Positions 16,890 through 25,978 are shown, numbered from the stretch's first letter. The stretch is 44,036 bases of DNA from CAYTEO01 sp964436825 (GCA_964436825.1 CAYTEO010000018.1:1-44036); one strand, 5' to 3'. The notes: a model not told the origin generated them from the sequence alone. Translations and numbers: made by a program.

Positions 16890-17888
16890 GTGGACATGGA
16901 GCTGCGCAAGGTAGCGGTACTGTTGATCTCCCTCGGCCCCAAGGTGGCCGGGCAGATCATCAAGCAGCTGCCCGAGGAGATCGTCGAGAAGGTCACCGCG
17001 GAGATCGCCCGCATCAGGCTGGTGACCCCGGAGGAGAAGGCCGAGGCGGTCGAGGAATTCATCGAGAAGCGGCGCCGGGCCAGCGGGATCGAGTTCGGCG
17101 GCGAGAGCACGGCGATGGAGCTGCTGGAGGAGGCCCTCGGCAAGCGCCACGCCGACACGATCCTCAACCGTGCGACCGGCTTCAGCGAGCTGCAGGGGTT
17201 CGACAACCTGGCGCGCATGGACGCCCTGACGGTGATGAACTACCTCAAGGGCGAGCATCCCCAGACCATCGCCCTGATCCTCTCGCACGTCGATCCCCGG
17301 GCCAGCGGTCCCATCATCGCCATGCTTCCCTCCGAGCTGCAGGGGCGGGTGGCCATCAACATGGCCGTCCTGGAGAAGCCCAACCGCGAGGCCCTGAAGA
17401 TCGTCGAGGAGATCGTCAGCCGGGTCGCCCAGGGCGAGATCGCCGAGGAGGGCCGCAAGTTCAGCGGCAAGAAGCACGTGGCGGCCATGCTCAACGAGAT
17501 CGACCAGGAGTCGTGGCTGGCCATCATCGACGAGATGCGGGAGATCGACGACGAGGCAGCCACCGAGATCAAGAACCTGATGTTCGTCTTCGAGGACATC
17601 GTCAACCTGGACGACCTCTACGTCCAGGAGGTCCTCAAGGAGGTCAAGGGGAGGGACCTGGCCGTGGCCCTCAAGGGGACCCCGAACAACATCCAGGAGA
17701 AGATCTTCAAGAACATGTCCAAGCGCGCCGCGGCGGGCATCAAGGAGGACATGGAGTACATGGGACCGGTGCCGCTGTCCGAGGTGGAGGAGGCCCAGGG
17801 CAAGGTCGTCTCCGTGGTGCGGCGCCTGATGGACGAGGGAGTCATCGTCATCGGCAAGGGAGGCGGCGGTGCAACCATGGTCACCTGA
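16890..17888 (+). CDS. fliG: Flagellar motor switch protein FliG
   Basis: The 332-residue switch protein couples the rotor to the stator. It has the N-terminal FliF-binding domain (KVAVLLISLGPKVAGQIIKQ), the middle-domain EHPQTIA motif (residues 122-128), the MFVFEDIVNLDDLYVQEVL helix and the C-terminal torque helix around MSKRAAAGIKEDMEYMGPV. Of the charged residues used in E. coli torque generation, the Arg/Lys pair and Asp/Glu pair are kept in similar places, but the Arg before GPV is Met291 here. GTG 16890 is used (GGGAGCGACGAC upstream); an ATG lies two codons later. fliH overlaps its end by 20 bases. Confidence 0.97.
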   Translation: MDMELRKVAVLLISLGPKVAGQIIKQLPEEIVEKVTAEIARIRLVTPEEKAEAVEEFIEKRRRASGIEFGGESTAMELLEEALGKRHADTILNRATGFSELQGFDNLARMDALTVMNYLKGEHPQTIALILSHVDPRASGPIIAMLPSELQGRVAINMAVLEKPNREALKIVEEIVSRVAQGEIAEEGRKFSGKKHVAAMLNEIDQESWLAIIDEMREIDDEAATEIKNLMFVFEDIVNLDDLYVQEVLKEVKGRDLAVALKGTPNNIQEKIFKNMSKRAAAGIKEDMEYMGPVPLSEVEEAQGKVVSVVRRLMDEGVIVIGKGGGGATMVT

Positions 17889-18579
17889 CGACCTGCTGGC
17901 CGAGGCCGCGGCGGTGGCGGGGGCGGTCACGGCCGATCCCGCCGCCGCCTTCGATCCCCTCGGCGGCGTGCTGGTCGAATCGTCGAACCGGGAATTCGTC
18001 GAGGACCATCCCAGCGACGGGCTCACCGGGTTCCTGGCACGCCTGGAGCCCGAGGAGCGGGAGGCGCTCTACCAGCTGGTCGAGTCGGAGCTGCGCGAGC
18101 GGGTCCGCGCCGAGCTGGAGGCGGAGAACGCGCGCTGGCGCCAGGAGCGGGAGGCGATGCTGCAGCAGCTGGCCGACGAGCTGCGGCGGCACACGGACAC
18201 GGTCCTGGAGGAGGTGGCCCGCCGCTGCGTCGAGCTGGCCATCGCCATGGCCGAGCAGGTCGTCCGCTGCCGGCTGGAGGTGGACCGCGAGTCCCTGCTG
18301 CGGGCCCTGGAGACGATCGTCTACCGCGCTCCGCGGGGGACGAAGTTCACCCTGCTGGCCAACCCCGAGGACATCGCCTTCCTGCGGGAACACGCCGCGG
18401 CGCTGGAGGCCCTGGGGATCGAGGAGATCCATCCCGACCGCCGCATCACCCCCGGCGGCTGCACGATCACCGCCGGCGGCCAGGAATGGGACTACACCGT
18501 CGAGGGACGCCTGGAGCGGATCGCTTCCGTCGTGCGCGAGGCCCTCCTGTCGGAGACCGAGGGGGAGGAGGACCGGTGA
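17869..18579 (+). CDS. fliH: Flagellar export apparatus protein FliH
   Basis: FliH is the stator-like regulator of the FliI ATPase. The 236-residue protein has an acidic N-terminus with a QPWSPDDLLAE start (Trp residues near the N-terminus bind FlhA in other FliH), a long coiled coil rich in Glu/Arg (about 60-125), and the V-type-ATPase-E-like C-terminal domain (VELAIAMAEQVVRCRLEVD, IVYRAPRGTKFTLLANPEDI, GGCTITAGGQEWDYTVEGRL). The GTG at 17869 follows an AGGGAGG and overlaps fliG, and its stop overlaps the fliI start as TGATG, so the three should be translationally coupled. Confidence 0.93.
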   Translation: MQPWSPDDLLAEAAAVAGAVTADPAAAFDPLGGVLVESSNREFVEDHPSDGLTGFLARLEPEEREALYQLVESELRERVRAELEAENARWRQEREAMLQQLADELRRHTDTVLEEVARRCVELAIAMAEQVVRCRLEVDRESLLRALETIVYRAPRGTKFTLLANPEDIAFLREHAAALEALGIEEIHPDRRITPGGCTITAGGQEWDYTVEGRLERIASVVREALLSETEGEEDR

Positions 18580-19892
18580 TGCTCCCCTGGGACGCGGCCA
18601 TCGCGCAGGTGCAGCGCACCGATACCGTCCAGGTCACGGGCACCGTCGCCAACATCGTCGGCCTGAGCGTCGAGGTGCGGGGCCTGCGCGATCCCGTCGG
18701 CTCGGTCTGCCGGATCGTGCGGGGCAGGGACGAGCAGCCCGTCCTGGCCGAGATCATCGGCTACCGCGACGGATTGGCCGTCGTCATGCCCTACGAGACC
18801 GTCGCGGGGATCGCGCCGGGGCAACGCGTCTCCGTCGTCAACCGCCACCTGATGGTCCCCGCCGGGGCCAGCCTGCTGGGGCGGGTCGTGGGCGGTCTGG
18901 GCCAGCCGCTGGACGACGGCCCCCCCCTGGAGAACGTCCGCCTCCGCTCGACGGCGGCCCGGCCGCCCCGTCCCCTGGCCCGGCGCCGCTGCGAGGAGAT
19001 GTTCGCCACCGGGGTGCGGGCCATCGACGGCCTGGTCACCGTGGCGGCGGGACAGCGGATGGGGATCTTCGCCGGCAGCGGCGTGGGCAAGAGCGTCCTG
19101 CTGGGGATGCTGGCCCGGCACGCCGTGGCCGACGTCAACGTCGTCGCCCTGATCGGGGAGCGGGGCCGCGAGGTCCGGGAGTTCATCGAGCGCGACCTGG
19201 GACCGGAAGGACTGGCGCGGTCCGTCGTCGTCGCCGTCACCTCGGACGAGAGCGCCGTCATGCGGGTCAAGGGGGCCGAGACGGCCGTGACCATCGCCGA
19301 GCACTTCCGCGACCAGGGCAAGAGCGTCCTGCTGCTGATGGACTCGGTGACCCGCTACGCCATGGCCCAGCGGGAGATCGGCCTGGCCGCCGGCGAGCCG
19401 CCGACGACCAAGGGCTACCCGCCGTCGGTCTTCTCCCTGCTGCCCAGGCTGTGCGAGCGGGCGGGCTGGTCGCGCCAGGGATCGATCACGGCCTTCTTCA
19501 CCGTCCTGATCGAGGGAGACGACATCCACGATCCCATCGGGGACGCCGTCCGCTCCATCCTGGACGGACACATCATGCTCAGCCGCGACCTTGCCCGCGA
19601 GGGGCATTACCCGGCCGTGGACGTGCTGGGCAGCGTCTCGCGCCTGCGCAACGACATCGTCGACGACCGTCTGCGCGAGGCGGGGGTGACCCTGCTGCGC
19701 TGGCTGAAGGCCTACGAGGAGAACCGGGACCTGATCAATATCGGTGCATACGTGGCCGGTTCCGATCCGCTGGTCGACCAGGCCCTGGCCCGACGCGAGC
19801 AGATCCGCCGCTTCCTGGTCCAGGATTACCGGGAGGGCTGCTCCTGGGACGAGACGTCCCGTCGGCTGCTGGAGCTGGCGGGCATGGGTTGA
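18579..19892 (+). CDS. fliI: Flagellum-specific export ATPase FliI
   Basis: This ATPase unfolds and delivers export substrates. The 437-residue product has the F1-like N-terminal barrel, Walker A AGSGVGKS (165-172, Lys171), the catalytic Glu in ALIGERGREVREF, Walker B SVLLLMDSVTR, and the family-typical GEPPTTKGYPPSVFSLLPRL stretch. The ATG at 18579 is preferred (overlapping the fliH stop, GGGGGAGGAGG upstream); a GTG one codon earlier is equally possible. A longer frame upstream would run inside fliH and has no homologous content. fliJ begins 14 bases after. Confidence 0.97.
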   Translation: MLPWDAAIAQVQRTDTVQVTGTVANIVGLSVEVRGLRDPVGSVCRIVRGRDEQPVLAEIIGYRDGLAVVMPYETVAGIAPGQRVSVVNRHLMVPAGASLLGRVVGGLGQPLDDGPPLENVRLRSTAARPPRPLARRRCEEMFATGVRAIDGLVTVAAGQRMGIFAGSGVGKSVLLGMLARHAVADVNVVALIGERGREVREFIERDLGPEGLARSVVVAVTSDESAVMRVKGAETAVTIAEHFRDQGKSVLLLMDSVTRYAMAQREIGLAAGEPPTTKGYPPSVFSLLPRLCERAGWSRQGSITAFFTVLIEGDDIHDPIGDAVRSILDGHIMLSRDLAREGHYPAVDVLGSVSRLRNDIVDDRLREAGVTLLRWLKAYEENRDLINIGAYVAGSDPLVDQALARREQIRRFLVQDYREGCSWDETSRRLLELAGMG

Positions 19893-19906
19893 ACCGGAGG
19901 TGAGCC

Positions 19907-20344
19907 GTGTTCCGCTTCCGGCTGGAGAGGGTCAGGCGCTGGCGGCAGCGTTTGGCCGACCAGGAGGCACGAAAGCTGCAGGCGATCCTGGCGCGGCAGT
20001 ACCGGCTCGAGCGGGAGCAGGAGGAGATCCGGCAGCAGTGCCGGCAGGCGGCCGCCGGGGCGGTCGCCGCCGACGGGAAGTCGCTCGACCTGCACCGGGC
20101 GCGCATGGTGGCGGAGTACCTGCAGGCCCGCCAGGCACGGATCCAGCAGCTCGAGCAGCAGCGTCGGGAGGTGCTCCGGGAGGCCGCGGCCCAGCGGGAA
20201 CGCCTCCGGGAGGCGCGTCGCCGCCGGGAGATCCTGGACCGGCTGCGGGAGCGCCGCCGGGAGGAATGGGAATACGAGCAGCGGCGCCGGGAGCAGAAGG
20301 ACATGGATGAGATCGCGGGACGCTACGTGAGGCGGCAGAAGTGA
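19907..20344 (+). CDS. fliJ: Flagellar export protein FliJ
   Basis: The 145-residue antiparallel coiled coil begins FRFRLERVRRWRQRLADQEA and is very rich in Arg, Glu and Gln. FliJ sits in the centre of the FliI hexamer, resembling the gamma stalk of F1, and passes chaperones to the gate. Start is GTG 19907 after GGAGGTGAG. It overlaps motE by four bases (GTGA). FliJ sequences are poorly conserved; the position after fliI and the N-terminal pattern make the call secure. Confidence 0.92.
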   Translation: MFRFRLERVRRWRQRLADQEARKLQAILARQYRLEREQEEIRQQCRQAAAGAVAADGKSLDLHRARMVAEYLQARQARIQQLEQQRREVLREAAAQRERLREARRRREILDRLRERRREEWEYEQRRREQKDMDEIAGRYVRRQK

Positions 20345-20874
20345 AGACCATCGCCCTGATCTCCAGCCTGACGTTCGTCGTCATCTTCGGGACCATCCTG
20401 GTCACCAGCGGCATGCTGGGCGAGACGCTCCGGACCCAGCGCCAGATCGCCGCCCTGCAGCAGCGCCAGGCGCAGGATCCGGACGACCCGGTCTACACGC
20501 CCATCGCGCTGGAACGGGACAGGGTGCAGCGCGCGCGCGAGGCACTGGCCGTCGAGGCGCTTTCCAGGGACGTCGAGGAGAAACGGATCGCGCAGCTGCA
20601 GCGGAAGCTGGCGGCCATGATCGACACCCTGACGGTCCTCCAGCAGCGCTACAACACCGGGCGGGACGGCGAGGCCGCCAAGCTGGCCAAGGTCTATGCC
20701 GCCATGAAGCCGGCCAAGGCGGCGCCCATCCTGTCGTCCCTGGACCTGGAGATCGTCATCGGCGTCCTGCGCAGCATGAAGGAGCGCCAGGCGGCCAAGA
20801 TCCTGGCCAGCATGGACCCGCGCCTGGCGGCCGAGATCAGCGCCCGGATGTCCAGCGGGGGAGGGAAATCGTGA
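20341..20874 (+). CDS. motE: MotE-like protein with MgtE N-terminal-type domain (YlxF position)
   Basis: The 177-residue protein has one N-terminal membrane anchor (IALISSLTFVVIFGTILVTS, about 4-23), a periplasmic coiled coil (about 30-110) and a C-terminal FliG-like/MgtE_N domain (LAKVYAAMKPAKAAPILSSL, MKERQAAKILASMDPRLAAE). Such proteins, called MotE in alphaproteobacteria and YlxF in Firmicutes operons, lie between fliJ and fliK and act in the periplasm near the stator or export machinery. GTG 20341 overlaps fliJ; the stop overlaps the fliK start. Confidence 0.85.
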   Translation: MKTIALISSLTFVVIFGTILVTSGMLGETLRTQRQIAALQQRQAQDPDDPVYTPIALERDRVQRAREALAVEALSRDVEEKRIAQLQRKLAAMIDTLTVLQQRYNTGRDGEAAKLAKVYAAMKPAKAAPILSSLDLEIVIGVLRSMKERQAAKILASMDPRLAAEISARMSSGGGKS

Positions 20875-22061
20875 TCGCAGCCAGCGGCCCGCGGCCGGAC
20901 CTGACAGCGAGCCTCGAGCGAGTCGAGAGGCAACGGGAAGCGTCCCTGGCGGCCGTACTGGCCGCCGGGGCGGAACTCGTCGCCCAGCGCGCCTTCGACC
21001 GGCTGCTGGATGCCGTCGACAGCCAGGCCGCCCCGCGGGAACGCGACGGCGCCACGGACCGGCGGCGGACCACCGACGGCGACGGCGTGGACAGGGACAG
21101 GCGTCCCGGCCGCTCCCTCGCCGGACGGCGTGCGGGGGGGGACCCGGTGCGGCACCGGTCGGTGGAGCACGCGTCGCGGCGCGAACGCACCGAGGAGCGG
21201 TTGCGGGACCGTGCGCCGGGCGAGGGCAAACGGATCGCGGTCGCGGACAGGCGCACGGCGGAGCCGGACCACGGCTCGCGGCCGGCGACGGCCGCCCGCC
21301 CGGCCGACCGGACGGCTGTCGCCGGGGAGCGGATCGTGCTGACGCGGCCCGGCCCGGTGCGGATGCAGACGTCGGGCCACGACCGGGGCGGCCACCCCTA
21401 CACCGCCGGCAAGCCGGTCGGCAGCGCACCGGAAGGGATCCCCGGCTTCACGGCGGCAGGGTCCGGTGGCACGGCGCCGTCCGCGGCGCCGGGAGGCGTT
21501 GCCGTCGCTGCCGCGGCGTCGCCGGCGGCAGGCGCCGCCGCGGCCGGCACCATGTCCACGGCAGCGGCAGGCGGCGGCCAGGCCGGGGCCGGCCAGGTGG
21601 TCCCCGGTGGCGGGATCGTCCAGGAGGCGGCCGACGTCGTCCCGTCCCGGGAGAGCGGCGGCGCGGCCCGGCGGGGCGGATCCCGTGACGCGGCGGCCAG
21701 GCTCGCCCGGCAGCTCTCCTCGCGGCTCGCGACGGCCCGGGGCCTGCGGCGCGGCGCGGGGACCCTGAGGCTGCGACTCCAGCCCGGCCGGCTGGGCGGG
21801 GTCGAGATCTCGTTCCGGGGCCGGGACGGCCGGCTCGAGGTCGCCCTCCGTGCCGAGCGTGCCGAGACCCGGAGCCTGCTCCGGGAGGGGCGGCAGGAGC
21901 TGCAGGCGCTGCTGCAGGACCGGACCACCGGCTGGGAGCGGATCGAGGTGCGCATCGAACGGGAAACGGACGACGGCGAACCCGACCACCGCGGTCAGGC
22001 GGACGACGACCATCCCGGTAGCCGTCGCGACGACCCACACGAGCAGGAGGCATGGACATGA
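20871..22061 (+). CDS. fliK: Hook-length control protein FliK
   Basis: FliK is secreted as a molecular ruler and switches the export gate to late substrates through FlhB. Most of the 396 residues are low-complexity (Arg/Asp/Gly in 40-180, Ala/Gly in 190-250), as expected for the ruler part. The C-terminal 110 residues show the Flg_hook domain: GAGTLRLRLQPGRLGGVEIS, then strands LEVALRAERAETRSLLREGR, and the closing RIEVRIERE. GTG 20871 overlaps the motE stop (GTGA). Its end overlaps the flgD start by 10 bases. The N-terminal part has no recognisable similarity, normal for FliK. Confidence 0.88.
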   Translation: MIAASGPRPDLTASLERVERQREASLAAVLAAGAELVAQRAFDRLLDAVDSQAAPRERDGATDRRRTTDGDGVDRDRRPGRSLAGRRAGGDPVRHRSVEHASRRERTEERLRDRAPGEGKRIAVADRRTAEPDHGSRPATAARPADRTAVAGERIVLTRPGPVRMQTSGHDRGGHPYTAGKPVGSAPEGIPGFTAAGSGGTAPSAAPGGVAVAAAASPAAGAAAAGTMSTAAAGGGQAGAGQVVPGGGIVQEAADVVPSRESGGAARRGGSRDAAARLARQLSSRLATARGLRRGAGTLRLRLQPGRLGGVEISFRGRDGRLEVALRAERAETRSLLREGRQELQALLQDRTTGWERIEVRIERETDDGEPDHRGQADDDHPGSRRDDPHEQEAWT

Positions 22062-22720
22062 CGATCGACGGCGTGAGCCCCTACACCACGACCGGCGTGG
22101 CCACCGGCGTCACCGGCAGTTCGCTGGACGTGGACGAGACGCGGGACCAGTTCCTGCAGCTCCTGGTCACGCAGATGCAGAACCAGGATCCACTCGATCC
22201 CATGGACAACGCCCAGTTCACGAGCCAGCTCAGCCAGCTGGCCTCGCTCGAGGAACTCCAGAAGATGAACACCCAGCTCGAGCAGAGCGCCATCTACACC
22301 CAGTCGCTCAACAACACGATGCTGCTGGGGGTCGTCGGGCGACATGCCACCGTGGCGGGAGAGACGACACGCCTGCAGGACGGCCAGGCCACCGGCAACG
22401 AGATCCAGCTCGCTGCCCCGGCGACCGTGACCGTCACGGTCCAGGACCAGGATGGACAGACGGTCGCCACCTACGTCCGCCAGCTGGACGCCGGCTGGCA
22501 CGACATCAGCTGGGACGGGACGCTGGCCGACGGAACGACGGCGCCGGACGGGACCTACACCCTGTCGGTCACCGCCGTCGACCAGGCTGGCAACGACGTC
22601 GCCAGCCAGCTCTACATGCGCGACCTGGTGGAGAGTGTCCGCTTCGAGAACAACCTGGCCATCTTCGAGATCGGCGGGCAGGACTACTACGCCTCGGAGA
22701 TCGCCAGGATCGGCATCTGA
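22052..22720 (+). CDS. flgD: Hook capping protein FlgD
   Basis: The 222-residue scaffold caps the growing hook. The conserved N-terminal export/cap segment is present (RDQFLQLLVTQMQNQDPLDP, then FTSQLSQLASLEELQKMNTQ), followed by a Tudor/Ig-like C-terminal part with the FLIG-type motif AGWHDISWDGTLADGTTAPD and GTYTLSVTAVD. ATG 22052 with AGCAGGAGG upstream is chosen; a second ATG two codons later is possible. It precedes flgE by 50 bases, the standard order, and is of normal length. Confidence 0.96.
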   Translation: MDMTIDGVSPYTTTGVATGVTGSSLDVDETRDQFLQLLVTQMQNQDPLDPMDNAQFTSQLSQLASLEELQKMNTQLEQSAIYTQSLNNTMLLGVVGRHATVAGETTRLQDGQATGNEIQLAAPATVTVTVQDQDGQTVATYVRQLDAGWHDISWDGTLADGTTAPDGTYTLSVTAVDQAGNDVASQLYMRDLVESVRFENNLAIFEIGGQDYYASEIARIGI

Positions 22721-22770
22721 TCGGGTGACGGGCGGAGACGACGCCCGCGGGACCGGACAAGGAGGAACCC

Positions 22771-24882
22771 ATGCTGCGCTCGCTCTACTCGGGGATCACC
22801 GGGCTGAACGCCAACGCCCTGGAGCTGGACGTCATCGGCAACAACATCGCCAACTCCAACACGATCGGCTACAAGGCCTCGCGCGTCACCTTCCGGGAGA
22901 TGCTGTCGCAGACCCTGCGTCCGGCCAGCCGGCCGGTCTCGGGCGCCCGCGGCGGGATCAACCCGATGCAGATCGGGCTGGGGACCTCGGTCGGCAGCAT
23001 CGACAACCGCTTCACCCAGGGACACCTGCAGACGACCGGCATGGTCAACGACCTGGCGCTGCAGGGTGACGGGTTCTTCGTCCTGAGCGACGGGACCGAC
23101 CGCTACTTCACCCGGGCCGGCGCCTTCGGGCTCGACGCCGAGAACTACCTCGTCGATCCCGGCACCGGCCTGCGGGTCCAGGGACTGATGGCCGATGCCA
23201 GCGGCCAGATCCAGCCCGGCGAGTTCACCGACATCCGCATCGACAGCAACATGATCGTCCCGGCCCAGGCCTCGACGCAGCTGCGCCTGTTCGGGAACCT
23301 CGACGCCAACTCCGATGCCCGGGGGACGATCCTCGAGTCGGCCCACTTCATGGCGGCCGCGGAGGGGACCGACCTGCTGACGGAACTCTACGGCAGCAAC
23401 GGCGATTCCCTGGGCCTGATCGACGGTGACGAGATCGCCCTGACCGGGATGATCACCACCGCCGCGGGGTCGACCTCCCTGGCGCTCTCGCCGTTCCACG
23501 TGGGCGGCACGGCGCCCGACGGCGGGACGACCCTCGACGACCTCGTCGCCTGGATCCAGCAGTCGCTGGAGGCGCAGCCGGACATCGGCCCCGGCGGGGT
23601 GAGCGTGTCGGTGGCGGCCGACGGCTCCCTGGAGATCACCAACAACGCCACCGGCGTGACGCTGCGCAACCTGATGCTGACGGTTCCCGGGCGGACGGAC
23701 TTCAACACCCAGTTCCGCTTCGCCACGACGATCCCGGAAGGCGGCAGCGGCTCGACCTGGGACCCCGGCCGCGAGGCCGGGCGGCTGCGGGCCGCCGCCA
23801 CCAGCGACGACCGCCTCGTCGACCTGTTCAACAGCCGGGGCGAGAGCCTGGGACTGAACGTCTCGCCGATGCATCCCCAGACGACCCTCTCGATCACCGG
23901 CTCGGTCGGCAGCGCCCAGGCGCCGTCGTACGACCTGGTCGTGGACGACACGACGACGGTGGCCGACCTGCTGACGGGACTGCAGATCGCCTTCGGCATC
24001 TCCACCACGCCCGTGACCATCAACTCCGACGGCGAGATCGTCCTCCAGGGCGAGACCGGCACGGACAACGCCCTGGGCCAGGTCGACATCCGGGAGGTGG
24101 GGGAGGTCAACCCGACCCTGGAGACGTCCTTCGACTTCACCCAGATCCAGCAGGCCGACGACGGGCAGCAGTTCACCCTCTCGACGGCCGTCTACGACAG
24201 CCTGGGCGACGTCCACAACATCCTGTTCCGCTTCACCAAGGTCGTCGGCCGCAACGAGTGGGTCTGGACGGCGGAGATGGAGGGGGACGAGGTGATCGTC
24301 GAGGGCGGCAGCGGCACGGTGACGTTCAGCGACACCGGGGAGGTCATCTCCTTCCGCTACAGCGACGACAGCGGCGCCCTGACGTTCCGCCCCCAGTCCG
24401 ACGGCAGTGTCGGGGCCGAACCGGTCACCCTCAACATCGACGTCGGCCAGTTCGGAGGCACCAGCGGCCTGACCCAGTTCGCCACCGGCGGCAGCCTCCA
24501 GTCCCTGGCCGACGGCTACACCGTCGGTCACCTGCTGGACTACGAGATCAACGAGGACGGCAGGATCATCGGCCGTTTCAGCAACGACACCCTGCAGACG
24601 CTGGCCCAGATCGGGATCGCCCGCTTCGCCAACAACGAGGGCCTGGTGCGGGCCGCGGGGAACACCTTCCGGACGAGTTCCAACTCCGGAACGGCCATGT
24701 ACGGCTTCGCCGGCGGGGACAGCGACGTCTCCATCGTCTCCGGGACGCTCGAGGGATCGAACGTCGACCTGACCGAGGAACTGACCAAGATGGTCGTCGC
24801 CCAGCGGGCCTTCCAGGCCAACGCCAGGGTCATCACCACGGGCGACCAGATCCTGCAGGAGCTCGTCTCCATGCTGCGGTAG
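22771..24882 (+). CDS. flgE: Flagellar hook protein FlgE, enlarged
   Basis: The hook subunit has the axial N-terminus (LYSGITGLNANALELDVIGN, NNIANSNTIGYKASRVTFRE), the LALQGDGFFVL and FTRAGAFGLDAENYLVDPGT motifs, and the C-terminal EELTKMVVAQRAFQANARVI. At 703 residues it is far longer than the enteric protein (402). The extra length lies at about residues 200-470 and holds two related insertions: one around LLTELYGSNGDSLGLIDGDE with TTLDDLVAWIQQSL, the other around LVDLFNSRGESLGLNVSPMH with TTVADLLTGLQIAF, each resembling a hook-IN type module. Long hook proteins with such modules exist in several phyla. AAGGAGGAA precedes the ATG. Confidence 0.96.
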   Translation: MLRSLYSGITGLNANALELDVIGNNIANSNTIGYKASRVTFREMLSQTLRPASRPVSGARGGINPMQIGLGTSVGSIDNRFTQGHLQTTGMVNDLALQGDGFFVLSDGTDRYFTRAGAFGLDAENYLVDPGTGLRVQGLMADASGQIQPGEFTDIRIDSNMIVPAQASTQLRLFGNLDANSDARGTILESAHFMAAAEGTDLLTELYGSNGDSLGLIDGDEIALTGMITTAAGSTSLALSPFHVGGTAPDGGTTLDDLVAWIQQSLEAQPDIGPGGVSVSVAADGSLEITNNATGVTLRNLMLTVPGRTDFNTQFRFATTIPEGGSGSTWDPGREAGRLRAAATSDDRLVDLFNSRGESLGLNVSPMHPQTTLSITGSVGSAQAPSYDLVVDDTTTVADLLTGLQIAFGISTTPVTINSDGEIVLQGETGTDNALGQVDIREVGEVNPTLETSFDFTQIQQADDGQQFTLSTAVYDSLGDVHNILFRFTKVVGRNEWVWTAEMEGDEVIVEGGSGTVTFSDTGEVISFRYSDDSGALTFRPQSDGSVGAEPVTLNIDVGQFGGTSGLTQFATGGSLQSLADGYTVGHLLDYEINEDGRIIGRFSNDTLQTLAQIGIARFANNEGLVRAAGNTFRTSSNSGTAMYGFAGGDSDVSIVSGTLEGSNVDLTEELTKMVVAQRAFQANARVITTGDQILQELVSMLR

Positions 24883-24914
24883 CGGTCGCCCGTGACCAGA
24901 AGGAGCTAAAGGCC

Positions 24915-25151
24915 ATGATCCACGTAACGAAACTGAACGGGACGGACATGGTGCTCAACGCCGACCTGATCGAGTTCGTCGAGAGCACGCCGGACACGCT
25001 GATCAGCCTGACGACCGGCCGCAAGATCATGGTCAAGGAGGGGCTGGAGGAGATCGTCGACCGCGTCATCGGTTACCGGCGCAAGTCGTCCAGCCATCCG
25101 GTTCCGGTCGGCGGTTCCGGCTCGGTCTTCGACAAGCAACAGCACCAGTAG
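24915..25151 (+). CDS. flbD: FlbD/SwrD family protein
   Basis: This small protein of 78 residues starts IHVTKLNGTDMVLNADLIEF, followed by ESTPDTLISLTTGRKIMVKE and a short helix VDRVIGYRR. This is the full FlbD (SwrD) pattern. In B. subtilis SwrD raises stator power for swarming; the gene nearly always lies between flgE and motA, as here. The ATG at 24915 has AAGGAGCT upstream; the frame is open further back inside flgE but is only a shadow. The last 20 residues are polar and unlike the family. Confidence 0.93.
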   Translation: MIHVTKLNGTDMVLNADLIEFVESTPDTLISLTTGRKIMVKEGLEEIVDRVIGYRRKSSSHPVPVGGSGSVFDKQQHQ

Positions 25152-25169
25152 CCGCACGGAGGAACGCTC

Positions 25170-25955
25170 GTGGATATCGCCTCTCTGATCGGCGTCGTCG
25201 GTGCCCTCGTCCTGATCCTCTGGGCCATCCTGATGGGTGGGTCCCTCACCCAGTTCGTGGACGTGCCGTCGCTGATCATGGTGCTGGGCGGGACGACCAT
25301 GGCCATCCTGGCCAACTTCCCGTTGCCCAAGGTCATCGGCATGATCGGCGTGTTGAAGAAGGCGTTCCTGGGCAAGGACGTCGATCCGGCCGATTACATC
25401 CAGAAGCTGGTCAAGTACGCCGAGATCGCCCGCAAGGAGGGGATGCTCGCCCTGGAGGAACCGGCGGAGCAGGAGGAGAACGACTTCCTGCGCAAGGGTC
25501 TGCGCCTGGCCGTCGACGGCAACGACCCCTCGCTCATCGAGAAGATCATGGAGAACGACATCGCCAAGATGGAGGCCCGCCACCAGGAGGGAAAGAAGAT
25601 CCTCGAGTCGGGCGGGACCTTCGCCCCGGCCTTCGGGATGATCGGTACCCTGGTCGGGCTGATCAACATGCTCGCCGGCCTGGACGACCCCAGCTCCATC
25701 GGCTCCGGCATGGCCGTCGCCCTGCTGACGACGTTCTACGGCGCCATCCTGGCCAACACCGTCTTCCTGCCCCTGGCCGGCAAGCTGGCCCTGCGCTCGA
25801 GCGAGGAGACGCTCATCCGCGAGATGATCATCGAGGGCGTCATGGGGATCCAGAGCGGCGATTCCCCGCGGATCGTCGAGGAGAAGCTCAAGTCGTTCCT
25901 CAAGCCCGCGGCGCAGCGGGCCCTCGAGGAAGGGCGTGACAAGCTGGCCGCCTGA
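25170..25955 (+). CDS. motA: Flagellar stator protein MotA (PomA-like)
   Basis: The 261-residue stator subunit has four membrane segments (about 1-24, 32-50, 151-172, 182-205) with a cytoplasmic loop bearing the torque-linked Arg88 and Glu96 (IARKEGMLALEE). The third and fourth segments read APAFGMIGTLVGLINMLAGL and MAVALLTTFYGAILAN, very like the sodium-type PomA, including Thr160 and Thr187/188 at the places that line the sodium site. GTG 25170 follows an ACGGAGGAACG. It is followed by motB, its partner, 23 bases on. Confidence 0.95.
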   Translation: MDIASLIGVVGALVLILWAILMGGSLTQFVDVPSLIMVLGGTTMAILANFPLPKVIGMIGVLKKAFLGKDVDPADYIQKLVKYAEIARKEGMLALEEPAEQEENDFLRKGLRLAVDGNDPSLIEKIMENDIAKMEARHQEGKKILESGGTFAPAFGMIGTLVGLINMLAGLDDPSSIGSGMAVALLTTFYGAILANTVFLPLAGKLALRSSEETLIREMIIEGVMGIQSGDSPRIVEEKLKSFLKPAAQRALEEGRDKLAA

Positions 25956-25978
25956 CCGCGGCGACCCAGGGAGAGGTC

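Noticed and set aside
16835..19903. Plus-strand open frame of over 1,000 codons through fliG, fliH and fliI
   Set aside because: It is another frame of three unmistakable genes; Arg/Gly/Pro-rich shadow.
21420..21660. Ala/Gly repeat-rich stretch in fliK looked like a tandem repeat array
   Set aside because: It is low-complexity coding sequence with no regular unit, normal for the FliK ruler region.
22687..24531. Minus-strand open frame of 614 codons over flgE
   Set aside because: Antisense shadow; Val/Asp/Gly/Arg-rich and motif-free, while flgE is certain.
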